Assembly: GCA_028386065.3 (NCBI GenBank)
Contig: JAKUCV010007158.1
Span: 152,798 to 216,797 of the forward strand
From: Turnera subulata
Lineage: Eukaryota > Streptophyta > Magnoliopsida > Malpighiales > Passifloraceae
DNA: 64,000 bases
Direction: 5' to 3'
The notes under the pieces are model-generated. The model did no database searches. It was not told the DNA's origin and saw nothing but the letters and a program-made list of their open reading frames with translations. Shown here piece after piece: positions 34,070-45,930 of this stretch (positions within the stretch are counted from its first letter, which is position 1; every line of letters starts with the position of its first letter). Position numbers and translations under genes: made by a program.

Positions 34070-35515
34070 ACTATGTAAATAATCCACAGTATTTGGTATA
34101 AACCATGTTCTTATATTTTTAACAAATGTATAAACCATGTACCTAATCCATGGTCTATAATTTGATTGACTTCTTCTCCTTTCCAAAAGTTTTTTGGAAC
34201 CATATGATCACACATGCACTTGAATGCAGCAGACACATTATTGCCAAGCCCTCAAATACATTTCAGAATCTGCTGACGCTGAAAAAGTCACTCCAAACAT
34301 TTGGACAATGACGGGATCGATCTTCTTTCTTTCCCTTTTCTTTTTGTTAATTTTTGAACTTAGACAACCGTGGATGGAGCTAAGTTGTAATTCAATTCAA
34401 GCACTAATAAGAAAACCAGACAGAAAAGATCATTACCCCAAAAGTATTCAAGAAAACAGCATGCAGTACAAAACCCAAAAGTATAAAAGGTATACTTGTT
34501 CATTATTCAAAGAATCAGAAAGCAAATCCCTTTTCCACCCACTTTTACAGTACTGAAACGGCCCAAATTTGTCCATTATGCAAATATTGTGTGATGCGGT
34601 TGAAAATGCTCGAGTAAACAATGGGAAATGAGAGGGGGACTAACTAAAGTGTTATCCTGTGTGCTCCTAAACCCGTGACCATATATATATATATATATAT
34701 ATATACTCGGATATGTGTATATGAATATATGAATAAGGACGCTGGGAACATCCAAGCTGGGGAAAAAACATTCCAAACTTGTGCATTAGTCCACATTAGC
34801 TTGGTACCTTCACAGTAATAGCTATTAAAGATTATCTTATAATATCTATTAGGTCCAAAAAGTCACCCAGACAAAGGTAAAGCAAAAAATAACTATGTTA
34901 ATAGGTGCAAAAAGTTGTTATCAGCAAACTTAAAACTCCATTATTTGCCTCAAATAAAATTACTCACAAGGACCATATACAAATCATCAAACAGTGCAAT
35001 TTACAAAACTATCAAATTTGCAGTTCCTTTGTCTACTTAGGATATAGACAAAAAGTCATCAACCCTCCAGTTGTATGTCATGTGAGAGGTTGCAAGAAGG
35101 AGGTCATGATTCCTTCTTTTCCTCGCCGGAATGGCAGGGATAGTTGCCGGCACCTGTCATTTTTTTTGTCCTACAACCAAACAATTGTCGATTTAGTTTA
35201 CAACGTTGGATGATAGATTTAATAACACAGTGGCTTGATCATAGAATTTTTTATACAATTATCGGATTGTTTTGCCTAAACAAAAAGGAACGAGATACCT
35301 TATTCTTACGCACAACCAAACGTCTAGGCCTCATAGTATTCATTCTCTCCTTCCTATCTAACTATCATTCTCTCCTTCCTATTCAACCTTGTTATCGTAG
35401 CAGAATCCAAGAGATACTGAACTCAAGTACATCATTTATCAATAGGATAATGACAACAATCAGAAAATAAAAAACACAGTTAGAATTGAGGACTAATAAG
35501 CAAGCAATTATGTAC
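34070..35515. other. Unassigned intergenic DNA
   Basis: No recognisable gene. It includes a TA microsatellite (34681-34705). Short frames (34224-34556, 34905-35213, 35144-35470, all plus) lack domains. Confidence 0.45.
34681..34705. repeat. (AT)n microsatellite
   Basis: About twelve uninterrupted AT units. Confidence 0.95.
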
Positions 35516-35520
35516 CGAAC
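35516..35520. repeat. Target-site duplication of TRIM, left
   Basis: CGAAC, repeated at 36275-36279. Confidence 0.9.
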
Positions 35521-35720
35521 TGTTGGAATGTAAGTGTGAGTGGTGAATCCCACATCGGAGAGAAAGAGGCCAAGTGAGTAACATATAAGTGAAGTGGACC
35601 CATGTACCCAATACCTTGAGGTTTTGGGTTATAAGAGTGGTGTCCTGGTCACGCGTATGGAACTCACTTGGGCCTCGCGTGTTGTCTCCCCGGTTTTCGG
35701 GCGACTCCCGGTTCTCAACA
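35521..35720 (+). repeat. TRIM 5' LTR
   Basis: 200 bp, TG...CA ends. Carries CCCACATCGG, a word seen in several plant TRIM LTRs. Confidence 0.93.
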
Positions 35721-35722
35721 CG

Positions 35723-35734
35723 TGGTAGCGGAGC
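35723..35734 (+). other. TRIM primer binding site variant
   Basis: TGGTAGCGGAGC, two bases after the 5' LTR. It is identical to the site of the large-LTR element at 5871-5882 and two bases away from the standard initiator-Met site. Confidence 0.75.
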
Positions 35735-36075
35735 TGATGGTTCGGCTGGGATGGAATGGTTTGCAACATGGTAATGCTCCCGTGGTTGTTGCCCCCATGA
35801 GGAACGGAGAGCGGTTGGGCTCTTGGACCAAGCTCGTGTTGGAGTTATAAGGCGTGGCTCCGGATAAGAGTGGTATTGGCAGACTCAAACTTCTGAGTGG
35901 CTTTCCGGTTTGGGCCTAAGTGAAGTTTAGCTCTTGGAGCATCGGCAGACGCGTGCTCCTGGAACGGGCTTGATGGCAGAGTGGGCTCTTGGTGATGTTG
36001 CGAAAAGTTTCCGTTGAAGGGGAAGTAGGCACGATGATGTCCGATATGGAAGAGTCTCACACTTGAGGGGGAGAT

Positions 36076-36274
36076 TGTTGGAATGTAAGTGTGAGTGTGA
36101 ATCCCACATCGGAGAGAAAGAGGCCAAGTGAGTAACATATAAGTGAAGTGGACCCATGTACCCAATACCTTGAGGTTTTGGGTTATAAGAATGGTGTCCT
36201 GGTCACGCGTATGGAACTCACTTGGGCCTCGCGTATTGTCTCCCCGGTTTTCGGGCAACTCCCGGTTCTCAACA
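36076..36274 (+). repeat. TRIM 3' LTR
   Basis: 199 bp, near-identical to the 5' LTR, followed by CGAAC at 36275-36279. Confidence 0.93.
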
Positions 36275-36279
36275 CGAAC

Positions 36280-36762
36280 AATGGCTAAAACAAAATCCAA
36301 ACGGGCAAGGAGAGAACAAAACATCAATCTTATTTACCATCGAAATTGTTATACCTATTTATAAACAACAAACTAATTGAAATAGAAAATAAGAACAAAT
36401 TGTTTATACCTGAAAGGAAGGGAGGAAGTCATGATAATCCAAACAAAAAAACGTCACAATCCAAAGAGAGAGGAAAACAAAAAGGTTGCTGCATCAGCTT
36501 TTTGCTCAAGGGCCATTCATTGAAAAAAAAAAAGCAGAATATATCATGCTTGCTTATAAACCTTTTTTTTTTAATATAGGAGCTTGCTTATAAACCTGGA
36601 AAACAACGGGAGAAAACGGGAAATCATCACAAATTGGAAGAAGAAGATCTTGATAATTGGAAAAGAAGTAAAAAAAAAGGCATATAGAACAACAGGGAAA
36701 AAAAAGACCAAAAGCAAGATCAAAACTAATTACCAACAAAAAGGACAATAGAAAATTCTTGC
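36280..36762. other. AT-rich intergenic DNA with A runs
   Basis: Several A or T homopolymers (36520-36535, 36560-36572, 36667-36680). If the minus-strand gene to the right is real, this would hold its 3' UTR. Confidence 0.4.
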
Positions 36763-38113
36763 TTAGCTAATGCACCGCATCCTCAAACTCCCTGCACACA
36801 TAAAAGTCAGCAAAATAAAGATTCACCAACACATTATTATGCTTAGAAAGCTAGCAAACAAATATCCCGACCTGACTTCCCTTTGTTCCAACAAAGTTCA
36901 TAGGTTTTAACTAATTACTTCATAATATCAACAACATCACGATACCAATTGGGTAAGAACGAACATTGTTGTTGCTGAGAACATTTATAATTATCAATCG
37001 TGCAAATGACAAGACTCATAAGTCAGATTTATTTGTGCTCATTTACCAGTGGATAACCATGTTCATATTAACCTATAACTGAACTTAAGGCACAAATGTT
37101 GCACACTAAAGCTTCATCCAATTCCTATATCTCTAGCATTTGAACTCTTAAAGAATAATTAATCGGCAAGCACTCAAAAGCTCACCAACACTGTATATTT
37201 TCACTTCCTCCCAAACTTCAATCCGTTTCAAAATAAATGAGATAAATGGAAGTTATATGGCATGTTCCTATTAAAAAAAAAAAAGGCAAAGTTAGTTAGT
37301 CTTCAAGACCAATATCGAATCACATATTAGATGCCAGCATTGGCAGGTTTAAGATTTGTTATATATAATTTCAATTTCAATAAGTTTAGAATATAAGGTA
37401 CTAACAATGAGTATGATTATTTGCGATAAAATTTATACCATAGAATGAATACAAAAGAAAAAATCCTTTAGGATTCTAGACACAGTAATGGCGCACCTGG
37501 TACATCAACTATGGTGTGGATATCCCCAAGCTTTTTGCTAGTCCACTCAACCTTCTTTGAGGGAGCGATATCGATTAAGAGCAGGATGGTCCGACAATAG
37601 CTGCGAGTAACACAACGAAACCTCAAATCAGATTACCAAGCACAACCCCTCCGGGTAGCCACAAAGTACAAATAGAAAACTCGCATACAATTATATAGAA
37701 ACCCAGAATAAACACCATAAGCTTGAGCAAAAACCATATTATCATCCTACACATGCAGCACCTTCCATAATTTTAGCCTCATGGTCTGTTAACAAATTAA
37801 TTAATTTCAACCGAATAACATTAGTCAAATTTGATTAGAACATAGAATCCATCATTCCATATAATTGCTGAAAGGAATTCATTTTAGGGGAAATTAATAT
37901 GCTTCAATCACACAGAAGATAAAGTAATGTAAGATTTTGGAGAAGAGATTGAGTGATGAGAGAAAAAAATAATAAACCCTAATATCTATAGACTATAGTA
38001 GACGTGGGGAGAGAAGGGAAAATTTATGATAGAGAGAACAGAAAACAATAGAAGTGTAAGATTTACCTACGGAGTAATTTTGGAAACTTTTGAAAAAGAG
38101 ATGGAGTGACCAT
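36763..38113 (-). CDS. Tentative three-exon gene for a ~59 aa protein
   Basis: Candidate coding exons on the minus strand are 38113-38067 (MVTPSLFQKFPKLLR), 37600-37497 (YCRTILLLIDIAPSKK then VEWTSKKLGDIHTIVDVP) and 36791-36763 (SLRMRCIS-stop). The splice signals are good: donors AG|GTAAAT and CAG|GTGCGC, acceptors ACTCGCAG and TGTGTGCAG, with phases 2 and 1 that join in frame. Exon 2 is open in only one frame, the one used here. The product is basic with one hydrophobic stretch (TILLLIDIA). I do not recognise a family. Alternatives are an untranslated RNA, a pseudogene, or a different upstream ATG (38157, other frame). A TA-rich TATA-like block lies at ~38274-38286. The model rests on splice-site reading alone. 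Confidence 0.3.
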
Positions 38114-38236
38114 GGTAGGCCAGGAGGCGTGGAGGCGATGAGGTGAGGAGAAGCCATGGGAAAAAAAAAGCATTGATGAAGTGAAAGGGAATCCAAACTG
38201 GAAAGGTAAAGCATAGTCTCTCGCGGTTATTTCTTT

Positions 38237-38294
38237 TCGACACGTGGCACGCTGAAGGCCCTCCGCACTTCAACTTTATATATATGTAATAGAT
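38237..38294. repeat. Dispersed GC-box/TA motif shared with 23.5 kb
   Basis: Reads GACACGTGGCACG, a C-rich patch, then CTTCAACTTTATATATATG and ATAGAT, matching 23520-23576 in the same orientation. It may be the end of a small transposon, or a promoter element for the minus-strand candidate gene. 38300-38641 holds nothing recognisable. Confidence 0.45.
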
Positions 38295-38641
38295 ATTATT
38301 TTTTCCAAGGAAAACACAGTTGCTATATGTAGACACTAGTAATGAAAAGAAGCGAGCACAGGCATGGCCTGGTCCGGGCGGCGCTGCTGCAGGTCATGTA
38401 CGGTTGCGCCGAATACCGGCGAAATATCAGGAGATTGTTCTTCTTTGGACGACCCACATATGTGAAATTGCAAACCGGGTTGGAGAGTGACCCAACAAAT
38501 TTCTGCTACTTTTTTCTGATGTCAATAGTGCTTTAATGTACCATTGGTTTTCTTTGGCTCAAGGTGTTTTAAGCATGCATGCATCAGAAAAGTACTTTTC
38601 TTGTCCGTCTAATTGGCTTCCTTATGACTTTTTTTTTGTCG

Positions 38642-38653
38642 AAAACATAGTAA
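38642..38653. repeat. Target-site duplication of LINE 4, left
   Basis: AAAACATAGTAA, repeated at 40707-40718 at the end of the poly(A) tail. Confidence 0.85.
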
Positions 38654-40615
38654 ATTCTCCTTGCTTTTTTGCTCTAGGAATGTTCCTGGTGAGAGGGTGG
38701 AGGCTCTTAGTGGCATGTGTCGTATTTCATGGACTACAAATTTGGGGCGGTATTTGGGGTGCCTCTATTACATGAGCGGGTCAATGGTGCCACTTATCGG
38801 GGTATTTTGGATAAGATGGAGGAGAGACTCTCGAGCTGGAAGGCGAGGAGTTTGTCTCTAGCCGGCCGTATTACTCTGGTCCAATCCGTCTTATCTGCCC
38901 TACCTTCTTATGTGATGCAGACTGCTCTCTTGCTGGCATCAATCTGTGATTCTATTGATGCTAAGTGTAGGGGCTTTATTTGGGGGTCCACTCCGGATTA
39001 GCACCGTGTTCATCAACTGAGATGGGCCTGGATTGTGCAGCCTCGGTTGCGGGGTGGTTTGGGGATCCGACCAGCAAGTACACTTAATACAAGCTTCATG
39101 ATGAAGTTGGGATGGGGTATAATTAAGCACCGTGAGGCATTATGGGTTCGAGTGCTTAGGTCCAAATATGGTTTTGGTGATGAGCTGGTGCCCACTGTTG
39201 AGTTTGCAGGGGGTGGTTCTCCTCTTTGGCGGGGGATTTGCCGCGCTTGGCCTCAACTTCTTCGTGGCCTGTGTTGGTCTTTGGGTGATGGGCGCCGGGC
39301 TCGTTTCTGAACTGATAGTTGGGTTAGTGATTTGGGTCCTTTGGTATCGCTAGCCTTGCAGCCTATTCCTGCGGCCATGTTAGAGCTCACCGTGACGGAT
39401 TTTGTCACACCTGTGGGGGCCTGGAATTGGTCCCTTTTCGATCATTTACTGCCCTCTACGGTGTGTTTGCGACTGGCTAGGATTTTTCCCCCTGTTTTGG
39501 GGGACCAGGAGGATGATATTTGTTGGCAAGTTACACCGGATGGTGTGTTTACGGTGAAATCTGCTTGGGGCTTGCTTTGCGACATGGATTGGGATCCACC
39601 TGGGGATGTTTGGCGTCTGATATGGCGATGGCGGGGTCCCCAAAGGGTCCGTACTTTTATGTGGCAGGTTGCTCATGAATCCCTCATGACTAACCAGGAG
39701 CGTCAGCGGCGGCATTTGACCACGGATGCCCTCTGCCCGTGGTGCCATCAGCATGCTGAAACGGTGCTTCATGTTCTTCGGGACTGCTCTAGTGTGCGGG
39801 GGTTCTGGAACTTGGTGGTGGATTCTTTAGATTGCGGAGCTTTCTTCAATGCAGTGGTTGTTGAAGTGCTTGCGTGGTTTGTTCTCTAATAGTACTCGTT
39901 TGGATAAGGAGGGTCTTTTCTTTGGGGTGGCTGTTCATCAATTATGGTGGCGTCGTAATGAGTTGGTTTTCAATGGTGTGTGCAGTACCATTATCTCTCT
40001 AGCATGTGTTGTCAATGTTAGGTTGAAGGAGGTCGAGCTGGCCTTGGAAGTGGAGCAACTGGGTGCATCACGTGTGCCTCGTCGTGTGGAGAGGTTCATT
40101 GGTTGGCATTGCCCGCCGGAGAATTGGGTTAAACTTAATACTGATGGAGCGTATAGGGCTATCCCGCGGCGAGCTTCAGCTGGTGGGGTGTTACGTGACC
40201 ATTGTGGCCGCTGGTTGGGGGGCTTTGGATTCCATATAGGGTCGTGTTCTGCATTGGAGGCGGAGTGTTGGGGAGCTTGGGCTGGTTTGGTGTTGGCTTG
40301 GGACTTGGGTTTTCGTCAAGTGGAGCTGGAGCTTGACTCTCAGTTTGTAGCTGCTAGTTTACAACCTACAGTGAGTGATCTGCCCTTGTCGGTTCGTGGC
40401 ATCCTTCGGTGCATTCGTTCCCTGCTGAGCAGGATTGGCGGGTTTGTGTTAGACATGTCTATTGTGAAGGTAACCAGGTGGCTGATGGGCTTGCTGCTTT
40501 TGCCCAAGGATTGGATCTGGGGTGTCATCACTTGATGCAGCCCCCTGGTTGTATTGTGTCTTTACTGTTTGAGGACTTGTCAGCCCCCTGGTTGTATTGT
40601 GTCTTTACTGTTTGA
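38654..40615 (+). pseudogene. LINE 4 ORF2 C-terminal part (RT thumb, zf-RVT, RNase H), broken
   Basis: 38717-39001 reads GATYRGILDKMEERLSSWKA and the LAGRITLVQ motif, ending at TAG. It continues as LRGGLGIRPASTLN (39035-39310), a stop where FWTDSWV is expected, then 39332-39889 with the zf-RVT pattern CPWCHQHAETVLHVLRDC. RNase H follows at 40130-40615 (LNTDGAYRAIPRRASAGGV, LELDSQFVAASL), with a frameshift before HVYCEGNQVADGLAAF. Loss of the 5' half plus stops make it inactive. Confidence 0.85.
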
Positions 40616-40623
40616 GGACTTGT
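40538..40623. repeat. 43 bp tandem duplication in LINE 4 3' end
   Basis: 40538-40580 and 40581-40623 are identical, beginning CAGCCCCCTGGTTG. Exact identity suggests a recent slip or a duplication at insertion. Confidence 0.95.
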
Positions 40624-40718
40624 CAGGGGTCAGCTTACCCCGTCGTTGTCCTGTTACTTTGAGTTAAACTATCTGGGCATTGCCCACCTTACTTCACCAA
40701 AAAAAAAAAACATAGTAA

Positions 40719-41395
40719 CTTGCATTTAACTTTGGATAAAATCATTACATAATAAGATGCCCAGCATCTTATGCATGACATATAGATTCCACCAGTCAAT
40801 AACCTGATTCATAAATACATATGAGATCTCAAGCACAATTGTTGGTAACAAAATAATTGTATGTCTCTATTACTATTGATCTCTCCCCTCATTGAGACCG
40901 AAAAACAGAAAAAAGAAGAAGAAAGAATTAAAAATCTTACAATCTGCGTAACAATTAACGGTATAAATTACTACAAGAATTGCCAGACGAAAAAAAAAAA
41001 AAAAAGAGTTGTGCCATTTTACTTCAAAATTTTTAAAAATTTGTTTCTTGTCGGTCCAAATGATTAAACTTAACCATGCGGTGTGACTTTATACGATTAA
41101 TGGGTTTGATGAGGTCAAATAGGAATTGATTAGTCAAATAGTAATTAAAAATAAAATGCACATGGTATGACATTTCATTTGGAACTCTCAAACCAATTAA
41201 ACTTTGCAGTTGCTCGGTTAATTCGGAATTGACTAGTCAAATATTATTTTTGACCGATTAAAGACTGTCTCATGCATGTTATGTTTTTTTTTTAAAAAAA
41301 ATATGTGGATTAATTGAAGTCTTTGTAAGTCAAATAGAGATTAAGCACGACATATGATATGAGTATGACAGCCTTCTTCTTTTTTTTCTTTTTTT
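40719..41395. other. Unassigned AT-rich intergenic DNA
   Basis: A 15 bp A run lies at ~40989-41004 and another poly-T at 41285-41300. No gene or element end recognised. Confidence 0.5.
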
Positions 41396-41760
41396 TTTTT
41401 TTGATGAATGATGTAGATTTCATTAATCAGAAAACAAATCTTATTCTCTTCTGAGAATCAATCAGAAACAAATCTTACAGCAGCATGCGAGCAAAGCTCT
41501 AGAATATGAATAGGAGCATCCTCCACATGAATACAAAGTGTTTACATGAATCGAATCTAATTGAGAAAGAGCATGAATCACTTGGTTCAAAGAAAAAAAA
41601 AAAAAAAAGCGCAAGAGCATGAATTGCACTGTTATCCTACCCATCAAACATGTGAACAGCTGAAGCTCCTAAAGTGACTAGCTACAAGAATAATGTCTTC
41701 TACGAGCAATTGAAGTAAAAGGAGGCAATGTAAACGTTAGTCGAATCTGATCCCCTATTT
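41396..41760 (-). mobile_element. LINE 3'-end remnant, minus strand
   Basis: A poly-T of ~14 at 41388-41401 is followed by sequence that on the minus strand ends TTAATGAAATCTACATC before the A tail, like plant LINE 3' ends. Upstream on the minus strand, VEDIILVASHF and, in another frame, DNSAIHALA resemble the end of a LINE RNase H domain (the HV..GN..AH.LA pattern). An A-run insertion at ~41588-41605 and frame breaks show decay. The left part has small internal duplications (AAACAAATCTTA at 41432 and 41466). Confidence 0.4.
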
Positions 41761-43960
41761 GTCCTCCACATATTAGGCCTAGAATTTTATCAAGCCCAAG
41801 TTAGCCATTGGAGGAAAAGTGAAGACAGGACTGGAAATTAGTGATTTGATAATTAAATTGACGACAGTTCGAGGCACATAAAGCATATTCCTCATTCCAG
41901 TCGAGACATTTAACAAAGCAAAGCTTTTGAAGTGTGGCAGATTGGTAACAAATTAGTGCATTTCTAGCAAAATAGTGCGTGTAATGGTTTGGAGAACAGA
42001 ACATGCGGATTAAGAGACAAAAACATGTGGACAAACCTTTTGGATTAGTGACTTTTATTTTGAGTTGGAACGTGATTGGTCTTTTATAAGAACGCTCTAG
42101 TATAAGAAAGGGTAGGCATGAACTTTTTACAATGAGGATTAAAATTTTAGAATAAAGAGTGTTGATCTTATAGTTTTAGCATTAAAATGAACTAGTCCCA
42201 GGATATCAAAAGTTTAAGAAATTGTTTCTAATGTGAGAAAATCTGGCTCCAGGAAACTTTTGCTCACCTAAAGAAACTAGAAATTGATCTAACTCAAGCC
42301 CATTTGCATTTATTGTCTTCCTGCATGTGCTTGCCCAGTTTTAGTCATAGATTACCATGCCAAAGGAGGCAATTGAAGAAGCATGTCATAAATTGATAAA
42401 AGTAAAACAGCGAGTGAACTTTAAATGATCACGGGCCTGTATTTGAGCCCCAAATATTGAACCCTCCAAAGTCTTTATTCAAGACTTTACTGGTCATTTA
42501 AACACCAACAATATCCTATCTTTTCCTTCCTAAAAGAAAAAAAAAACCTGTCTTTTCCACCAGGAAAAAAAAAAAAAAAACAATATTCTGCCTTTCTAAC
42601 TTGTTTTCTTCATTTCTCTGGCTTGACTGTATGGAAATACACAATAGTCGCACAAAGTGAAGAACTCAATGCACCTAAATTTATAAAGAATTAAAATTGT
42701 GCAACATGTCTACATCACTTGGTCAAAAATATATGGAAATCCTATGTGACCTTAGGTTTGCAAAATATCTGTATCAATTAAAAAAAAACATGAGAATTGT
42801 GGCTGGTATGTTCCTCTTTTTTTTTTTTTTTTGTGATCTGAAACGGTATGTTCCTTTTGTTTTCATATAGTTTCCTTCCAGCAAAGAAATAGATGACCTC
42901 ATTTGGGTGCATTCTCGATTGACATGTCACCATTCCATTCCATGGGGCCAGATGGGTGCCAAGAATGGTGGCAATGTGGATGCTTTTGCCTATGTTTTAT
43001 TGGACTTTTTTCACTCTTTCTGGCTTTGAACTGTGAATTCTGCGCTCATGTTGCTCCTAGCCAAAGAGCCATGTGTACTGCACTTGTTTTCATTTCGTTG
43101 GTAAACCATCAATTACTATTAATTCATAAAAAAAAAAAATGTCACCTACGGTGATTTGTTGTTTTCTTTTTCTTACATGAATGACGTCCTTGAACAATCA
43201 GTGAGTTGACTGGCTAATTCAACTTGTCAATATTTTTTTTCTTCAAGCAATTATTAATCCACTATACAATGTGGACAAAATACTTTTTTATTGGTTTCTT
43301 ATTAGTAGTTGGCCCGATTCACAAGGCCGACTAATCAGAATCAGGCATTGTCAAATTTGCGGCCACCCAATATTATTGGGGTACCTTATTTACACATTTA
43401 CATACTCTATTACACTCCCCCAATTTGGTTTTCTAAATATTTAATATACCTCCAGCAACAATTATAATTAACTATAATGATTGTAAAAATATTAAAAAAA
43501 ATTGATAAAATTTTGAAAAATAAGAATACTCACATCTGTTGTGTAAAGAGAATAGACAGATATAAATTAAAGAGAGATTTTTTTACACTCAATTAAACAA
43601 ACACCAGATTTAATTAAGGAGATTAAATGATTTTTCCTAAACAAATTAAAAAATGACATTTAGTTACACAAATAATATATAAATAAAGAATGTAATTGTA
43701 AAAATAGAATTGCTAGAAATTGGAAAACCAATAATGCTAAGTTACCTAGAACATGAATAGATACAAAATAAACAAAGAGACTAAGAGAAAATCCATAACT
43801 TAGAAATAAACAAGAGAAATAACTCCAGTTTTTTGGGCTCTCCCATTTTTGCAAGTCTCTCTCCTTTCTAGGATTTCACTCTTTTTTTAGGATTTACTCC
43901 TCATAGCTCTTGCTCTAAGATCTTTTAGTGTTTTTTGCTTAGTTTTTTTATGTTGTGTCT
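41761..43960. other. Unassigned AT-rich intergenic DNA
   Basis: About 2.2 kb with A/T homopolymers (42535, 42565, 42818) and no supported gene. Frames such as 42903-43154 plus and 43660-43854 minus carry no recognisable domain. Confidence 0.5.
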
Positions 43961-44212
43961 CATGGTGTCCTCTTAGAGGTATGAGGGTGCAAGAGGTGCT
44001 GGGTCTTCTTCTTTTCGGCCTCATAATCCAACGTTAACGAAGACGGTGACAGTAGAGCAAGGAGAGGAGGAGGAAGTTGATCTATCGGCTACTTTATGTT
44101 TGGTGGCTAAATTATAAATTGAGCGTCCTTTTCATGTGACGGCCTTCACGAATACTATGAAGCAAGTGTGGAGGCCGGCTTATGGGATGGACGTATCACA
44201 ACTAGAACGCAA
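43961..44212 (+). pseudogene. LINE ORF1 fragment, N-terminal DUF4283 part (LINE 5)
   Basis: Reads MRVQEVLGLLLF-like start sequence in one frame. In the ORF1 frame it reads LSATLCLVAKL-stop-IERPFHVTAFTNTMKQVWRP and ends GMDVSQLERN at 44212. This matches LINE 1 ORF1 (LCLVGRLWTDRPFNAQAF, ISQLDTN) but is a different, older copy. The sequence stops abruptly; the rest of ORF1 resumes at ~46660. The 5' T-rich leader (43860-43960) with repeated AGGATTT is LINE-like. Confidence 0.65.
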
Positions 44213-44449
44213 CTAAATCCATCAAACCACTGCCATCATCCACTACAAAATCCAACCAGCAAAAAAATAACAATTCCCGAATAGTTGGGATCCAAGAAAA
44301 TAAAGGAAAAGAAACAATAGAGGAAGAGAGGAGTGAAGAGACATTGAAAAACAAACAAAGAGAAAGGCTGAGTCGTTCCCTTTCCCGGTCGGTGTAGTCA
44401 ATAGCACGGTGGTTGCATAGAGAGGGAGGCGGTGGCGACGTGCTTATAA

Positions 44450-44459
44450 GAGAGGGATC
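44450..44459. repeat. Target-site duplication of MULE, left
   Basis: GAGAGGGATC, repeated at 45931-45940. Confidence 0.95.
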
Positions 44460-45930
44460 GGTAAAAAGGCTTTTTATGTCCCTTCACTTTTTTATTTTCG
44501 TCGTTGTTATCCCTGTACTTTGAAAATCTCCGATCTTGTCCCTGAAGTTGGGTGAAACCGAATGTTGTTGTCCAATTTACCTGCAATTACCGGTGTGCTT
44601 CTAGATATTGACATGTGGCAGGTGTGGCCCGCCAAAGCCAAATTTTTTATTATTTGTTTTCCTTTTTTAATTTGGTTAATCTTAAAAGATTTTTTAATTT
44701 AATATTTTGAGATTAAATGAACAATAAACAGCTCCAAAATTCCTAAACCTCGTACTCCATCATCATCCACACATCAACACCCACATCCCTTTCAAATAGT
44801 CTAAGAAGATCAGAATATTGACCATGGATGTCACCTGCAACTCAAACACAAACTACGTAAGGATGGTTGTAAGATTTAAGAAAATAGAAAATAGAATCTA
44901 CCCTGCAAAAGTTGATTGACTCATTACCAGTTAATAGACCCAAAGACCGAAAGAAGGAGAAAGTTTAAGGCATGAAGTTGCAATTGCACACAAGACACAA
45001 GCATTCATCCACATATAAACACCCTGTGAAATACATAATTTTTAAAAAGTTTTCTGCAAAGAAAAAGCGAGAAATTCGCAGCCTTCCTCTATCGAATTCC
45101 TCATAAACACACAGTTTCTAAATAGAAGTGTTAATTTTTTCAAAAAAAATCGAGCTATTTTTTTTTTAATTAGATAAGAATGAAAACCCATCCAATCTTG
45201 CTGCTCATGGTTGTGAATCAGAACGACCAAGGCAAGCACCCAGCATCACTCACCGTGGACACGCGACAGAGGCTCGGTGGTTTCGACCCAACGACTCACG
45301 ACGGATCCGAGGTGAGGGCGGAGTTTGTTGGGCGTCGCGTTTGCCTAGTGCTCGTGCGACTCCTTTGTTGTTCGTCGCCGTCGACTGATGAGGGCGGCGG
45401 GGGGTTGCAGAGCGCGATTCGTTTGCGTTCGGCGATACACACGGCTGGCGGCTGCTGCGGTGGTGTGTCGCCACTACGCCGTCTCAGGCCACGGCGGCCT
45501 CATCACCGTCGCCGGCTGTGCTCTAGTTCAATGGAAGATCCTCGGCGGCGGCTCCTGTGCGGATTGATGAAGAAGATGAAGGCGGTAGTTTGTGGTGTGG
45601 TTGGAGAGGAGAAAGGAGAAAAAAAAAGAGAAAAGAAAAAGAAGGGGAGAGAAGAAAAAGAAAAAAGATATAAAGAAAAAGAATTAGTATTGTTTTTTTT
45701 ATTATTAAAATATAAGATAAAATTATAATGAGAAAAATTAAAAAAATAAAAAATTGACCATTAGCCATCTGCCACGTGTCCATCTCAATTAGTACACCGG
45801 CTATTGAAGGTAAAGTGTACACGAACACCCGGTTTCACCCAACTTCAGGGACAAGATCGGTGATTTTCAAAGTACAGGGACAACAACGATGAAAATGGAA
45901 AAGTGAAGGGACACAAAAAGCCTTTTTACC
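44460..45930. mobile_element. Non-autonomous MULE with 10 bp target-site duplication, 1471 bp
   Basis: The ends GGTAAAAAGGCTTTTT...AAAAAGCCTTTTTACC form long inverted repeats (44460-~44625 and ~45770-45930) and sit between perfect GAGAGGGATC copies. The interior carries a GC-rich block (45230-45560) and a purine-rich block (45600-45690), and no transposase. Its TIR differs from those of the MULEs at 9.5 and 12.4 kb, so three MULE subfamilies are present in the window. Confidence 0.92.
45180..45728 (+). pseudogene. Open frame in MULE interior, possible captured sequence
   Basis: 182 codons from ATG, starting MKTHPILLLMVVNQNDQGKH. It becomes Arg/Cys/Gly-rich across the GC-rich block and ends in a Lys/Glu run made by the purine tract. 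An overlapping minus-strand frame (45250-45474) is open too. No domain seen. It is more likely low-complexity cargo than a functional protein, and an acquired host-gene fragment is possible. Confidence 0.25.

Larger units (their letters stand above)
35521..36274 (+). mobile_element. Terminal-repeat retrotransposon in miniature (TRIM), 754 bp, intact structure
   Basis: Two LTRs of 200 and 199 bp (35521-35720, 36076-36274) begin TGTTGGAATGTAAG and end TTCTCAACA. They differ by only a few bases and sit between perfect CGAAC duplications. The 355 bp interior starts with the primer-binding-site-like TGGTAGCGGAGC (35723-35734) and ends with the purine tract TTGAGGGGGAGA next to LTR 2. It has no coding capacity; TRIMs are moved by proteins of autonomous LTR elements. 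LTR similarity makes it one of the youngest insertions in the window. Confidence 0.95.
38654..40706 (+). mobile_element. 5'-truncated LINE (LINE 4, 2.05 kb)
   Basis: Only the end of the reverse transcriptase, zf-RVT and RNase H remain, followed by a leader to the poly(A) at ~40699. It is flanked by a 12 bp duplication. Coding words (RYLGVPLLHERV with a frameshift, SLSLAGRITLVQSVLSALPS) place it in the same lineage as LINE 2. GC content and open frames are better preserved than in LINE 2. A 43 bp tandem duplication lies near its 3' end. Confidence 0.9.
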
